Shown: piece by piece, positions 1 to 5,725 of the stretch
Position numbering within the stretch: the first letter of the stretch is position 1
Layout of the letters: every line of letters begins with the position of its first letter
IMG/VR virus record: IMGVR_UViG_3300023184_000591
Coordinates: 1 to 21,323 of that record
DNA: 21,323 nucleotides
Direction: 5' to 3' (one strand)
From: a virus
Program-made: the position numbers and the translations under genes
Notes under the pieces: model-generated
What the model was told of the DNA's origin: nothing
The model's input: only the letters and a program-made list of their open reading frames with translations
Databases searched by the model: none

Positions 1-2
1 TC

Positions 3-1316
3 AAAGATGCTGGTCAAGTGGCCACAAGTAGAAAAGACGCATTAGACAATGCCATTGCCGCTGGAAATAAATTATTAGTAGCCGCAGTCCAAGCAACTGA
101 TGCAAAAACACAACCAAGTTATAAGCAAGGTGTGGCGGAAGGCTCCGAGCAGATTACCGAACTCAGAGACCGGATGTATCAATACATCCGAAGTATCGTG
201 CCCACATGGCCAGAATATATTGTGCAAGACTGGTTGTACAAAGGTCGCGGTAAAAATAAAAATTACACTACTGATAGTAGAGCAGTCAAAGGTGAAATCC
301 TTGAAATGATTGCGGACGCAGGACTAAGTCCCAATACTAACCCTTGGCAACTTGTACCCAATATGAAGTTTACCATGAACATGTTTGGTCCCGTGACTAA
401 GAAAAATCTAATAGGTCGTGCTGGTGGACACAGTGATTTAGGTATGGGTATAACGCGAGACAAAGAAAGACACGCTACACAGGCAGCATTAGCACAACAA
501 CAAGGTGGTATTAGAAAAGAACCAGTGATCTTGGTCAAAAGACCGGAGGGGTATGATCTATTAGAAGGTTGGCATAGAACAATTCAACACTTTCATAAGT
601 ATCCCGATGGCTATATAGGTCCTGCGTATGTGGCAGTGGCACAAGGTCAGCAAGGTGTAACCGAAGCAGAAGCAGCTACAAAGAATAGTAATGAAATCTG
701 GCGCCAACTCAAAGCAGCTGGTTACCAATATGTTGCCAGTGGTGCCGATGCCACTGTGTGGGCCAAAGATGAAAGCCACGTAATTAAAATATTAATGCCA
801 GAAGACTTAGGCAACAAAGCAGAACAGGTATTCCGCAAGTTTTATGAAATCGCATTAAAGTATCAAGACTTACCCTGCTTGCCAAGAGTCAACGAAGTAA
901 ACACCATTGACATCAAGGGTAAAGATTACACGCAGATTGAAATGGAACGACTACAGCCCATTAAAAAAGGAACTTTCCTTGAAGGTGTCATCTGGTTCTT
1001 CAGTGACTTCTGCCAAGCACAGGAGCCATGGGACCGAGTGGATCATGCTATGGGACTTACTGATACCTGGGAATATTACCCCTATGCCAAAGGGTCAAAG
1101 AGCATCGCCGGTGTGTTTACTAAACCTTGGCAAGATTTAATGTATGATAAACGATCATACAGCATGTACAGACAGCTATATAATGTAATGAAGCTATTGT
1201 ATACAACAGGAAATATCAATAAATTTGGATGGGATTTGCATACGGCAAATGTCATGCAACGAGGCGACGGACAGCCGGTGATCATTGATCCGTGGTTCAG
1301 CGAAGGCACGTCATGA
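3..1316 (+). CDS. ParB-like plus protein-kinase-like two-domain phage protein (5' partial)
   Basis: The frame is open from base 3 with no stop, so the true start probably lies upstream; the first start-type codon in the window is a GTG at 18, and residues here are numbered from it. The middle (about 165-205) holds a ParB/sulfiredoxin-like pattern ending in LLEGWHRT. The C-terminal part looks like a protein-kinase fold: a loop ASGADATVW near 240, a candidate ATP lysine K257 in VIKILM, catalytic-loop-like DLHTAN (D406, N411) and D424 in IIDPWF. The spacings D-5-N and N-13-D equal those of canonical kinases. The N-terminal 60 residues are probably helical and include GVAEGS, a possible prohead-protease site. 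Its stop overlaps the next start (ATGA). Phosphorylation of a host protein after infection is an inference; the target is unknown, and a pseudokinase or sugar-kinase-like activity is possible. Confidence 0.75.
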   Translation, partial: KDAGQVATSRKDALDNAIAAGNKLLVAAVQATDAKTQPSYKQGVAEGSEQITELRDRMYQYIRSIVPTWPEYIVQDWLYKGRGKNKNYTTDSRAVKGEILEMIADAGLSPNTNPWQLVPNMKFTMNMFGPVTKKNLIGRAGGHSDLGMGITRDKERHATQAALAQQQGGIRKEPVILVKRPEGYDLLEGWHRTIQHFHKYPDGYIGPAYVAVAQGQQGVTEAEAATKNSNEIWRQLKAAGYQYVASGADATVWAKDESHVIKILMPEDLGNKAEQVFRKFYEIALKYQDLPCLPRVNEVNTIDIKGKDYTQIEMERLQPIKKGTFLEGVIWFFSDFCQAQEPWDRVDHAMGLTDTWEYYPYAKGSKSIAGVFTKPWQDLMYDKRSYSMYRQLYNVMKLLYTTGNINKFGWDLHTANVMQRGDGQPVIIDPWFSEGTS

Positions 1317-2179
1317 GAGCACAAGAATTTATTGCAGAATCGATCAAGCTGGACAACAATGATGCTGCTCGAGCATTCATTGAACGAGTGTATGCACGGT
1401 ATCCTTCTCGTTGGGATAACAATCATGTCATGGTTTGGGGCGAAGGTGATGAACAACAGTTTGCCATGTTTGAACTTACTCCCAGTTTTAGTCGGCGCGG
1501 TGCAGTCGAAGTCAAATGGTTCCAAGCATATCCCTTGCGCCAAGGTGTTGGTACACGTGCCATGCAAGAACTGCAAGCCATGGCTAGAGAAGATGGCATT
1601 GCACTAACACTATATCCCTGGGACAAAGGTCAAGTAAGTCAAGCTAAACTAACAAAATTTTACCGAGGTCAAGGGTTTAAACCTGCTGTCAAGGGCAGCA
1701 AAAACATGGCATGGTCGCCTGAATTGAATGAAGAACTCCGTGTTGATGTGCCCAACGAAGAATGGTTGCAAGACGCAATTGACTATGCTGTAAGTAAAAG
1801 CCCCGATCGCTACGGCTTACCCTACATGGGCAAGACCACTGCCACAGTTAGGAATATTGACGTTCCACTACGTATATTAAGACGAATACCAGGTATGCGT
1901 CAAGAGCAATCAAAGATACGACACCACGATCTTGCTGCTATTAGAAAAATAATGAGTACCACTGGTAAACTACCACTACACGGACATACTGGACAAGAAT
2001 ATAAACCTTTTATTAATGTAGCATACGATGGCAGTGCCTGGGTCAATGAAGGTAATCATAGGATCATGGCCGCGGCCGAACTGGGATGGGAGTCGTTGCC
2101 AGTAGAGATCAGTTACTTTGATGGTGGCGAACGAATTGAGAGCGGTGCTATGTATCCCAGTAAGATTGGTCTAGCATAA
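1313..2179 (+). CDS. GNAT acetyltransferase fused to ParB-like domain, with T4-type capsid-targeting N-terminus
   Basis: This protein has 288 residues from the ATG at 1313, which overlaps the upstream stop as ATGA. A GTG at 1292 would add seven residues (MVQRRHV) but would bury the MRAQEFIAES start, so 1313 is preferred. Residues about 25-140 look like a GNAT N-acetyltransferase, with the acetyl-CoA loop pattern RQGVGT near residue 76 and a C-terminal strand ending in FYRGQGF. Residues about 205-285 look ParB/sulfiredoxin-like, with VNEGNHRIMAAAELG from about 243 followed by LPVEISYF. The first ten residues resemble the T4 internal-protein leader MKTYQEFIAE, and IAE-S fits the T4 gp21 protease rule (I/L)xE before a small residue. 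I infer a head-packaged, injected acetyltransferase; the substrate is unknown. Confidence 0.75.
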   Translation: MRAQEFIAESIKLDNNDAARAFIERVYARYPSRWDNNHVMVWGEGDEQQFAMFELTPSFSRRGAVEVKWFQAYPLRQGVGTRAMQELQAMAREDGIALTLYPWDKGQVSQAKLTKFYRGQGFKPAVKGSKNMAWSPELNEELRVDVPNEEWLQDAIDYAVSKSPDRYGLPYMGKTTATVRNIDVPLRILRRIPGMRQEQSKIRHHDLAAIRKIMSTTGKLPLHGHTGQEYKPFINVAYDGSAWVNEGNHRIMAAAELGWESLPVEISYFDGGERIESGAMYPSKIGLA

Positions 2180-2182
2180 ATA
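2175..2182 (+). promoter_or_regulatory. T4-late-promoter-like box CATAAATA
   Basis: CATAAATA matches the T4 late consensus TATAAATA at 7 of 8 bases and includes the stop codon of the upstream gene. It lies 20 bases before the ATG at 2203. A near-palindrome CCCTATTAGGG (2184-2194) follows at once and may affect initiation or the 5' end of the transcript. The late sigma factor itself is not in the window. Confidence 0.4.
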
Positions 2183-2202
2183 CCCTATTAGGGCAATATA
2201 TT

Positions 2203-3612
2203 ATGAGATTTCACGAATTTATCACCGAAGCAGCAGCAGGCAAGACACTGGGTGGTTTCGCTGTGACCCCCGTACATGTTGGGCAGTCGCCTGTTAAAGA
2301 AAACGCAGAAGACTTACATGTTGGCGATCCGGTTGTAATTACTGGCAATGTGGAATTTAATGGCAGCACTGGCGAAATTGCAGAGTTTGGCCGTGACAAC
2401 CGTTTTGTTGTAGTCGACTTGTACAACCATGGTCGCCAAAGTTTCCATTCCAGTGATGTCAGTTTTAACGAGTATGCCGGCAGCGATGACGAAGAAGCGC
2501 AGGCATATGACCGTGATCCTGCTGCGCGGGACTGGAACCTAGAAGAAGCACTCAAGTTGGATGCTCCACAGAAGTCATGGTCCCGGCAAGACATGCAGGA
2601 TTATGCAACTAGGATTAAAACCGGAACAAAGACCAAACAAGATAGATTCAAGCCCATTATACACGGCAGTAACATCAAAGCTATCACCAAAGACGACGGC
2701 GGTGAAGAGTGGGACCTAGATGATTTAGCAAGACAAATCACTACCCCACCTAGGGCTATACTTGGCACCAATGCTAAAATGGCCAAGAGCAAAAAAGAAG
2801 GCGCTATCACATATGACTTGACACTACCAGCACTGAGTGGTATTGTTGTGGATGAAGAGACTGGTGAGTTTATAGAAATTACCACTTGCCCTGGTGCCGG
2901 CGAATGCCAGCTGATCTGTTATGCTAGAAAAGGCGGCTATGTCATGTTCCCTGCTAGCTCAATGAGCGCAGCACAGGCATTGAACTTCCTAGTCAACCAC
3001 CCCCAAGATTACATGCAGATGTTTGACAGCGAAGTCAAGCGTACCAAGGCTCTAGCAGACAAGAACGGTATTAAACTATTAGTACGCATACACGATGCTG
3101 GTGACTTTTTTAGTAAAGAGTACTATAATCTCAGCATGGATGTTGCTCGCAACAACCCCACAGTCAAGTTTTATTTCTATACTAAAATAGGGCAAGTGGC
3201 CACAGATACTTCTGTGCCGCCTAATGTAATATCACAGTTTAGTTCTGGTGCAAAAAGTCGCGAAGTTAAAACAGTCGATCTAGTTAGAAATGCCGGCAAG
3301 CATGTTAAAGATGCTATTACATTAGACAAAGACATGTTCCGCGGGTTGTTTGTTACTGACCCTAAGGGCAAGTATGTCAAAGATGAGCAGGGACGCACAC
3401 AGGTCAAGAGTCCAGCTGCGTGGGCTCAATTCAAACAAACGCTGGCCTCTAAGTATAAAATTGATACGGACTCTATTATCACATACGACCAAATGAATAA
3501 GATTCCCGAAGGACCGCAGCCTAAATGGAATGTGGTGGTATTCCCGGCCGGGCACGGCGACATAGGTGCTACACGTTTAGATGTGCAAAACCAATTCTTG
3601 ATGTTCCACTAA
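2203..3612 (+). CDS. gp88-like protein with N-terminal SH3/KOW-like domain
   Basis: This protein has 469 residues. It begins MRFHEFITEA, matching the T4 capsid-targeting leader and a predicted ITE-A prohead-protease site. Residues about 40-90 (DLHVGDPVVITG to QSFHSSDVSF) look like a small beta-barrel of SH3/KOW type. From about residue 150 it resembles the mycobacteriophage 'gene product 88' family: a cysteine cluster C229-x5-C235-x3-C239 followed by YARKG, then RIHDAGDFFS (H297, D298, D301), then FYFYTKIG. The cysteines could bind metal or an iron-sulfur cluster; the family's biochemical role is not known to me. The C-terminus ends VVVFPAGHGD followed by a short tail. The SD is weak (TTAGGG about 11 bases upstream). 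It lies between two other genes with similar N-termini, suggesting a set of co-packaged proteins. Confidence 0.7.
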   Translation: MRFHEFITEAAAGKTLGGFAVTPVHVGQSPVKENAEDLHVGDPVVITGNVEFNGSTGEIAEFGRDNRFVVVDLYNHGRQSFHSSDVSFNEYAGSDDEEAQAYDRDPAARDWNLEEALKLDAPQKSWSRQDMQDYATRIKTGTKTKQDRFKPIIHGSNIKAITKDDGGEEWDLDDLARQITTPPRAILGTNAKMAKSKKEGAITYDLTLPALSGIVVDEETGEFIEITTCPGAGECQLICYARKGGYVMFPASSMSAAQALNFLVNHPQDYMQMFDSEVKRTKALADKNGIKLLVRIHDAGDFFSKEYYNLSMDVARNNPTVKFYFYTKIGQVATDTSVPPNVISQFSSGAKSREVKTVDLVRNAGKHVKDAITLDKDMFRGLFVTDPKGKYVKDEQGRTQVKSPAAWAQFKQTLASKYKIDTDSIITYDQMNKIPEGPQPKWNVVVFPAGHGDIGATRLDVQNQFLMFH

Positions 3613-3613
3613 C

Positions 3614-3982
3614 ATGAGACTGCGCGAATTTGCTGAACCACAACTACCCGATTACATCCGGGAGTTTTTACCGCATGTTCAAAAAGAATTAAAATTAAAC
3701 GAGTTGCCCGATATTGAACTGTGCAGTCACTTGCCTGGCGATTCTACACAGTCCAGCTTTGGCATGTTTAAAACTGATGAAAACAAGATTTATCTAGTAG
3801 TAGCTGATCGTAATCCGGTAGATGTATTACGCACACTGGCACACGAACTAACTCATTTCAAACAGGACCAACAAGGCCTGCTAGATAAGGACAGTGGCCA
3901 CACTGGTAGCCGAGCCGAAAACGATGCCAACGCTCAAGCTGGCATCATCATGCGCAACTACGGTCAACGACACAAATTCTAG
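3614..3982 (+). CDS. Small HExxH zinc metallopeptidase-like protein
   Basis: This protein has 122 residues and starts one base after the previous stop. It carries a zincin motif: LAHELTH (H77, E78, H81) with a downstream acidic residue E102 in SRAENDANAQAG that may be the third zinc ligand. The segment before it (KIYLVVADRNPVDVLRTLAHE) has the strand-then-helix arrangement of minimal metallopeptidases such as SprT-like or ImmA-like proteins. The N-terminus MRLREFAEP resembles the M-R-x-x-E-F start of its two upstream neighbours but lacks the isoleucine, so processing is less certain. It may cleave a host protein or a phage structural protein. It is the last plus-strand gene before the convergent minus-strand operon. 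Confidence 0.7.
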   Translation: MRLREFAEPQLPDYIREFLPHVQKELKLNELPDIELCSHLPGDSTQSSFGMFKTDENKIYLVVADRNPVDVLRTLAHELTHFKQDQQGLLDKDSGHTGSRAENDANAQAGIIMRNYGQRHKF

Positions 3983-3987
3983 TCGTG

Positions 3988-4012
3988 AAAAAGCCCAGTT
4001 AAACTGGGCTTC
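3988..4012 (-). terminator. Rho-independent terminator of the minus-strand small-gene operon
   Basis: A ten-base inverted repeat (AAGCCCAGTT at 3991-4000, AACTGGGCTT at 4002-4011) is followed, when read on the minus strand, by a run of five T (plus-strand A at 3988-3992). It lies just beyond the stop of the minus-strand gene at 4024. The plus-strand reading has only TTCC after the stem, so it should stop plus-strand transcripts less well. Confidence 0.85.
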
Positions 4013-4023
4013 CGAGTAATCGA

Positions 4024-4296
4024 TTACTTCTTAGTATTGGTTGTAGAGCCTGCGTTAACAAAGCCGTACATTTTTTCTGCTGTTTCTAGTACTTTGTCAA
4101 GTCCTGGAAAAGTTGGCATTGCTACTGTGCTAACAATTTGACCTGTCTTCTCGTCACGAGTAGCAGTCAATTCCCATCCTTGGAATTTAGCATGGAAGTC
4201 TTCAGTGACTAGACCTTTGGCCATGTCCAAGATGTCTGTACGGATCTCGTATCCAGTTTTGTTGAATTTTACTTCGGGAAGTTTTGGTGTTGACAT
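4024..4296 (-). CDS. Conserved small phage protein, unknown function
   Basis: This protein has 90 residues. The start at 4296 follows an AAGGAG SD with seven-base spacing; a longer frame reaching 4335 has no SD and adds a low-complexity head. The protein begins MSTPKLPEVKF and continues with GYEIRTDILDMAKGLV and FHAKFQGWELTATRDEKTG, then a helix PGLDKVLETAEKMYGFV and a polar tail. It looks like a compact soluble alpha/beta protein without signal peptide or membrane segment. I do not recognise a functional family; similar short proteins occur in marine T4-like phages. It is the last gene of the four-gene minus-strand operon, directly upstream of the terminator. Confidence 0.8.
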   Translation of the reverse strand: MSTPKLPEVKFNKTGYEIRTDILDMAKGLVTEDFHAKFQGWELTATRDEKTGQIVSTVAMPTFPGLDKVLETAEKMYGFVNAGSTTNTKK

Positions 4297-4364
4297 AATA
4301 ATCTCCTTGTGTGTGTATGTCGTTGTGGGCAGCACAGACTATCTGTGTGTAACCTTGGCCCAGG

Positions 4365-4562
4365 TTACTGCTTCTTTAGACAATTGTCCATAGAATACTT
4401 AGCCATGGTGATGGCATTGTTGGCCAGCATCTTAGCAAATTCGGTTTGTGCTGTGATGAAATCATTTGCAGCACGGTTCAGCACTTCATCAGTGATGATT
4501 TTGTTTGTAAGGCTCCGTTTGGCACCCTGAAACATTTCGATGAAAAAGACGGGTGTAAACAT
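4365..4562 (-). CDS. Small phasin-like helical protein
   Basis: This protein has 65 residues. The start at 4562 follows AAGGAG with good spacing; seven codons further upstream are also open but lack an SD. The sequence MFTPVFFIEMFQGAKRSL, then DEVLNRAANDFITAQTEFAK, is almost wholly amphipathic helix. The pattern F-I-E-x-F-Q followed by N/D-FITAQTEFAK recalls phasin-type helical-bundle proteins, but it is too short for a firm assignment. A late-promoter-like box (GATAAATA) lies 26 bases upstream, so this gene and the next may also be transcribed separately from the first two genes of the operon. Confidence 0.7.
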   Translation of the reverse strand: MFTPVFFIEMFQGAKRSLTNKIITDEVLNRAANDFITAQTEFAKMLANNAITMAKYSMDNCLKKQ

Positions 4563-4587
4563 AGAGTTCTCCTTGGTATACATTAAG

Positions 4588-4595
4588 TATTTATC
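4588..4595 (-). promoter_or_regulatory. Late-promoter-like box GATAAATA on minus strand
   Basis: Read on the minus strand, GATAAATA matches the T4 late consensus TATAAATA at 7 of 8 bases and is followed by C, as at several other boxes in this window. It ends 25 bases before the ATG at 4562, which would give a short leader containing the SD. Confidence 0.4.
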
Positions 4596-4599
4596 GCTT

Positions 4600-4734
4600 T
4601 CAGATCCAACCTTTAAAGTCTTGCATCATAAGACGTTGAGCGCCTTTGTGATCACCATTACGTGCCATATTTGCAGCAGCATGGGCACGGCCCATCTCAC
4701 CTAAAAAGTTGTAGATTGATTTTAATATTTTCAT
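4600..4734 (-). CDS. Tiny 44-residue phage protein, unknown
   Basis: This 44-codon gene begins MKILKSIYNFLGEMGRAH and ends LMMQDFKGWI. Its ATG overlaps the stop of the upstream minus-strand gene (ATGA at 4731-4734), which indicates translational coupling. The N-terminal helix is amphipathic and the central part (HAAANMARNGDHKGAQ) is a small-residue-rich helix. There is no membrane segment and no family that I recognise. Support comes from the coupling, the position inside a compact operon and the absence of a competing frame. Confidence 0.6.
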   Translation of the reverse strand: MKILKSIYNFLGEMGRAHAAANMARNGDHKGAQRLMMQDFKGWI

Positions 4735-4907
4735 ACCCAACCTCTACGCGAGTTAGTCAATTCAAATTGACGGGTCAGACGATCTACATCACATGCATTT
4801 TGTGGTGCGTTTCTAACGATGTATTCTTCTAATGCCGAACTGTAAGTTTGTGGCTTACTGAAATTCTGAAACATCTTTTGGAAGTATTCAGCTAATTGGT
4901 TTAACAT
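4731..4907 (-). CDS. Small basic protein resembling DUF3563, first gene of the minus-strand operon
   Basis: This protein has 58 residues. A strong SD (AGGAG) stands eight bases before the ATG at 4907. It begins MLNQLAEYFQKMFQNF and continues ALEEYIVRNAPQNACDVDRL, then TRQFELTNSRRGWV. The arrangement of a short helix, then 'YI...A.D..DL.R' and an arginine-rich end, recalls the DUF3563 small-protein family, but the match is by eye only. The next gene starts inside its stop codon. Its transcript should begin near 4966, giving a leader of about 60 bases with a hairpin just upstream of the SD. Confidence 0.65.
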   Translation of the reverse strand: MLNQLAEYFQKMFQNFSKPQTYSSALEEYIVRNAPQNACDVDRLTRQFELTNSRRGWV

Positions 4908-4933
4908 ATTTTTCTCCTGTGTGTGATAAACTT

Positions 4934-4960
4934 AGTAGAAACACTATTATGGTTTCTACT
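4934..4960 (-). promoter_or_regulatory. Leader hairpin before the minus-strand operon
   Basis: A perfect nine-base inverted repeat (AGTAGAAAC at 4934-4942 and GTTTCTACT at 4952-4960, loop of nine) lies in the predicted 5' leader of the minus-strand transcript, about 17 bases upstream of the SD. There is no T-run after it, so a terminator is unlikely. It may protect the 5' end or modulate translation. Confidence 0.5.
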
Positions 4961-4963
4961 TAG

Positions 4964-4971
4964 TATTTACC
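4964..4971 (-). promoter_or_regulatory. Weak late-promoter-like box GGTAAATA on minus strand
   Basis: GGTAAATA matches TATAAATA at 6 of 8 bases and is followed by C. It lies directly downstream of the sigma70-like -10 of the same operon, so it could provide a second, late start. The match is poor. Confidence 0.25.
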
Positions 4972-4972
4972 A

Positions 4973-5001
4973 ATTGTAACAGGAATGATGTTGCAATGCA
5001 A
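4973..5001 (-). promoter_or_regulatory. Sigma70-like promoter for the minus-strand operon
   Basis: Read on the minus strand: -35 TTGCAT (5001-4996), a 17-base spacer, and -10 TACAAT (4978-4973) preceded by TGT, forming an extended -10. It faces the small-gene operon starting at 4907. A 17-base palindrome (4988-5004) covers the -35. Confidence 0.6.
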
Positions 5002-5004
5002 CAT
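4988..5004. promoter_or_regulatory. Operator-like palindrome in the divergent promoter region
   Basis: ATGTTGCA-A-TGCAACAT is a perfect inverted repeat with one central base. It covers the -35 of the leftward promoter and sits about 37 bases before the -35 of the rightward promoter. The size and position suit a dimeric DNA-binding repressor or activator, but no candidate regulator can be named. On the plus strand it is followed by TTTT, so weak terminator function is an alternative. Confidence 0.45.
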
Positions 5005-5041
5005 TTTTATTATCTTATTAGTCCATATGGGCGATAAACAG

Positions 5042-5070
5042 TTGCTTTGTTTTATTGCTTAGTATATAAT
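5042..5070 (+). promoter_or_regulatory. Sigma70-like promoter upstream of the DsbA-like gene
   Basis: -35 TTGCTT (5042-5047), a 17-base spacer, and a perfect -10 TATAAT (5065-5070). The predicted transcript starts near 5077, just before the SD TGGAGA at about 5081 and the ATG at 5092. Confidence 0.65.
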
Positions 5071-5091
5071 CAGTTTTTACTGGAGAATCCT

Positions 5092-5352
5092 ATGACTGCA
5101 AAAATGTTTAGCGGCGAACAAAAAGCCAAACTGACCCAATTGGTTAATGAAGGTATGCGTACCATGATGGAAATTGAAGACCTATCTGCTGGTCTAAGCG
5201 ACACTATCAAAGCGGTAGCAGAAGAATTAGAAGTCAAGCCCGGTGTGCTTAAGAAGGCAATTCGTATTGCACACAAAGCCAGCTTAGGCGAAACCAATCG
5301 TGATCACGAAGACCTTAACACTATCCTGGAAACTGTGGGCAAGACTCTTTGA
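5092..5352 (+). CDS. dsbA: DsbA-like small dsDNA-binding protein (late transcription helper)
   Basis: This protein has 86 residues. The ATG at 5092 follows GGAG with good spacing; the frame is open back to 5047, but that would overlap the promoter. The protein is helical and charged: SGEQKAKLTQLVNEGMRT, then LSDTIKAVAEELEVKPGV, then LKKAIRIAHKASLGETN. Its length and its pattern (helix, 'I..A.ELgV....f..l...yHk', C-terminal acidic helix) resemble T4 DsbA, an 89-residue double-stranded DNA-binding protein linked to late transcription. The resemblance is by eye, and another small helical DNA-binding protein is possible. It is the first gene after the divergent promoter region and is followed by a coupled membrane-protein gene. 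Confidence 0.6.
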   Translation: MTAKMFSGEQKAKLTQLVNEGMRTMMEIEDLSAGLSDTIKAVAEELEVKPGVLKKAIRIAHKASLGETNRDHEDLNTILETVGKTL

Positions 5353-5639
5353 ACAATTTCTTTAGCAACATTTTTGGTTGGATACGCGATGACTATACAA
5401 CAAACCCTTTTCGTTTTATCGTTGAGATTGCGGCTTGGGCGGTTAGCATCGGCTGTTCGATTACAATGGCGCTCACTGTCCCAAATCCGCCTCTTCTTAC
5501 TATGTATCCTATCTGGATTGGCGGGTGTTGTATGTACGCTTGGGCTAGTTACACTCGCGGAAGTTTTGGCATGCTGGCCAACTACGTCTTGCTGGTCAGC
5601 ATTGACAGCATTGGGCTAACAAGAATGTTGCTGGCTTAA
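5349..5639 (+). CDS. Small three-span membrane protein, conserved in T4-like marine phages
   Basis: This protein has 96 residues and a TTG start that overlaps the upstream stop (TTGA at 5349-5352). No better start exists before the first membrane span, so coupled re-initiation is likely. Three hydrophobic segments are visible: about residues 22-46 (FRFIVEIAAWAVSIGCSITM and beyond), 52-68 (YPIWIGGCCMYAWASY) and 74-95 (GMLANYVLLVSIDSIGL). The PNPPLLTMYP link and the SRGSFGM-like loop (here TRGSFGM) appear typical of a conserved but functionally unknown phage family. It probably sits in the host inner membrane. No enzymatic residues stand out. Confidence 0.75.
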   Translation: MNNFFSNIFGWIRDDYTTNPFRFIVEIAAWAVSIGCSITMALTVPNPPLLTMYPIWIGGCCMYAWASYTRGSFGMLANYVLLVSIDSIGLTRMLLA

Positions 5640-5647
5640 GGCATGCG

Positions 5648-5655
5648 TATAAATA
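5648..5655 (+). promoter_or_regulatory. Perfect T4-type late promoter box TATAAATA
   Basis: All eight bases match the T4 late promoter consensus. It lies 70 bases before the polymerase start, at the head of an intergenic module that recurs upstream of the QueD-like gene. Confidence 0.5.
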
Positions 5656-5700
5656 TTACACAGGCATCGTCCACCTTAACGGACATGAATCACGGTATGC
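5650..5700 (+). repeat. Intergenic module copy A (shared with 16911-16949)
   Basis: Two blocks recur in the same order at the second site: TAAATATTACACAGG (5650-5664; 13 of 15 bases the same) and GGACATGAATCACGGTATGC (5681-5700; about 16 of 19 the same with one gap). The linker is 16 bases here and five at the other copy. An inverted pair GTCC/GGAC (5669-5672, 5681-5684) may form a small hairpin. Confidence 0.5.
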
Positions 5701-5725
5701 CGGCCATAAGCGGTAGGGAGATGTT

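Noticed and set aside
1082-1576. A 164-codon minus-strand open frame
   Set aside because: It is opposite the kinase-like and GNAT genes whose motifs are clear. No promoter or SD is visible.
4349-4368. Inverted repeat GTAACCTTGG/CCCAGGTTAC at the end of the 4365 gene
   Set aside because: It has one mismatch, no room for a loop without breaking pairs, and no T-run. Not convincing as a terminator.
5047-5091. In-frame TTG extension of the DsbA-like gene
   Set aside because: It overlaps the promoter -10 and has no SD; the ATG at 5092 has both a good SD and a typical N-terminus.
5374-5619. An 81-codon plus-strand frame inside the membrane-protein gene
   Set aside because: It is wholly nested in another frame. 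The 5349 frame gives three well-formed membrane spans and a coupled start, so it is preferred.
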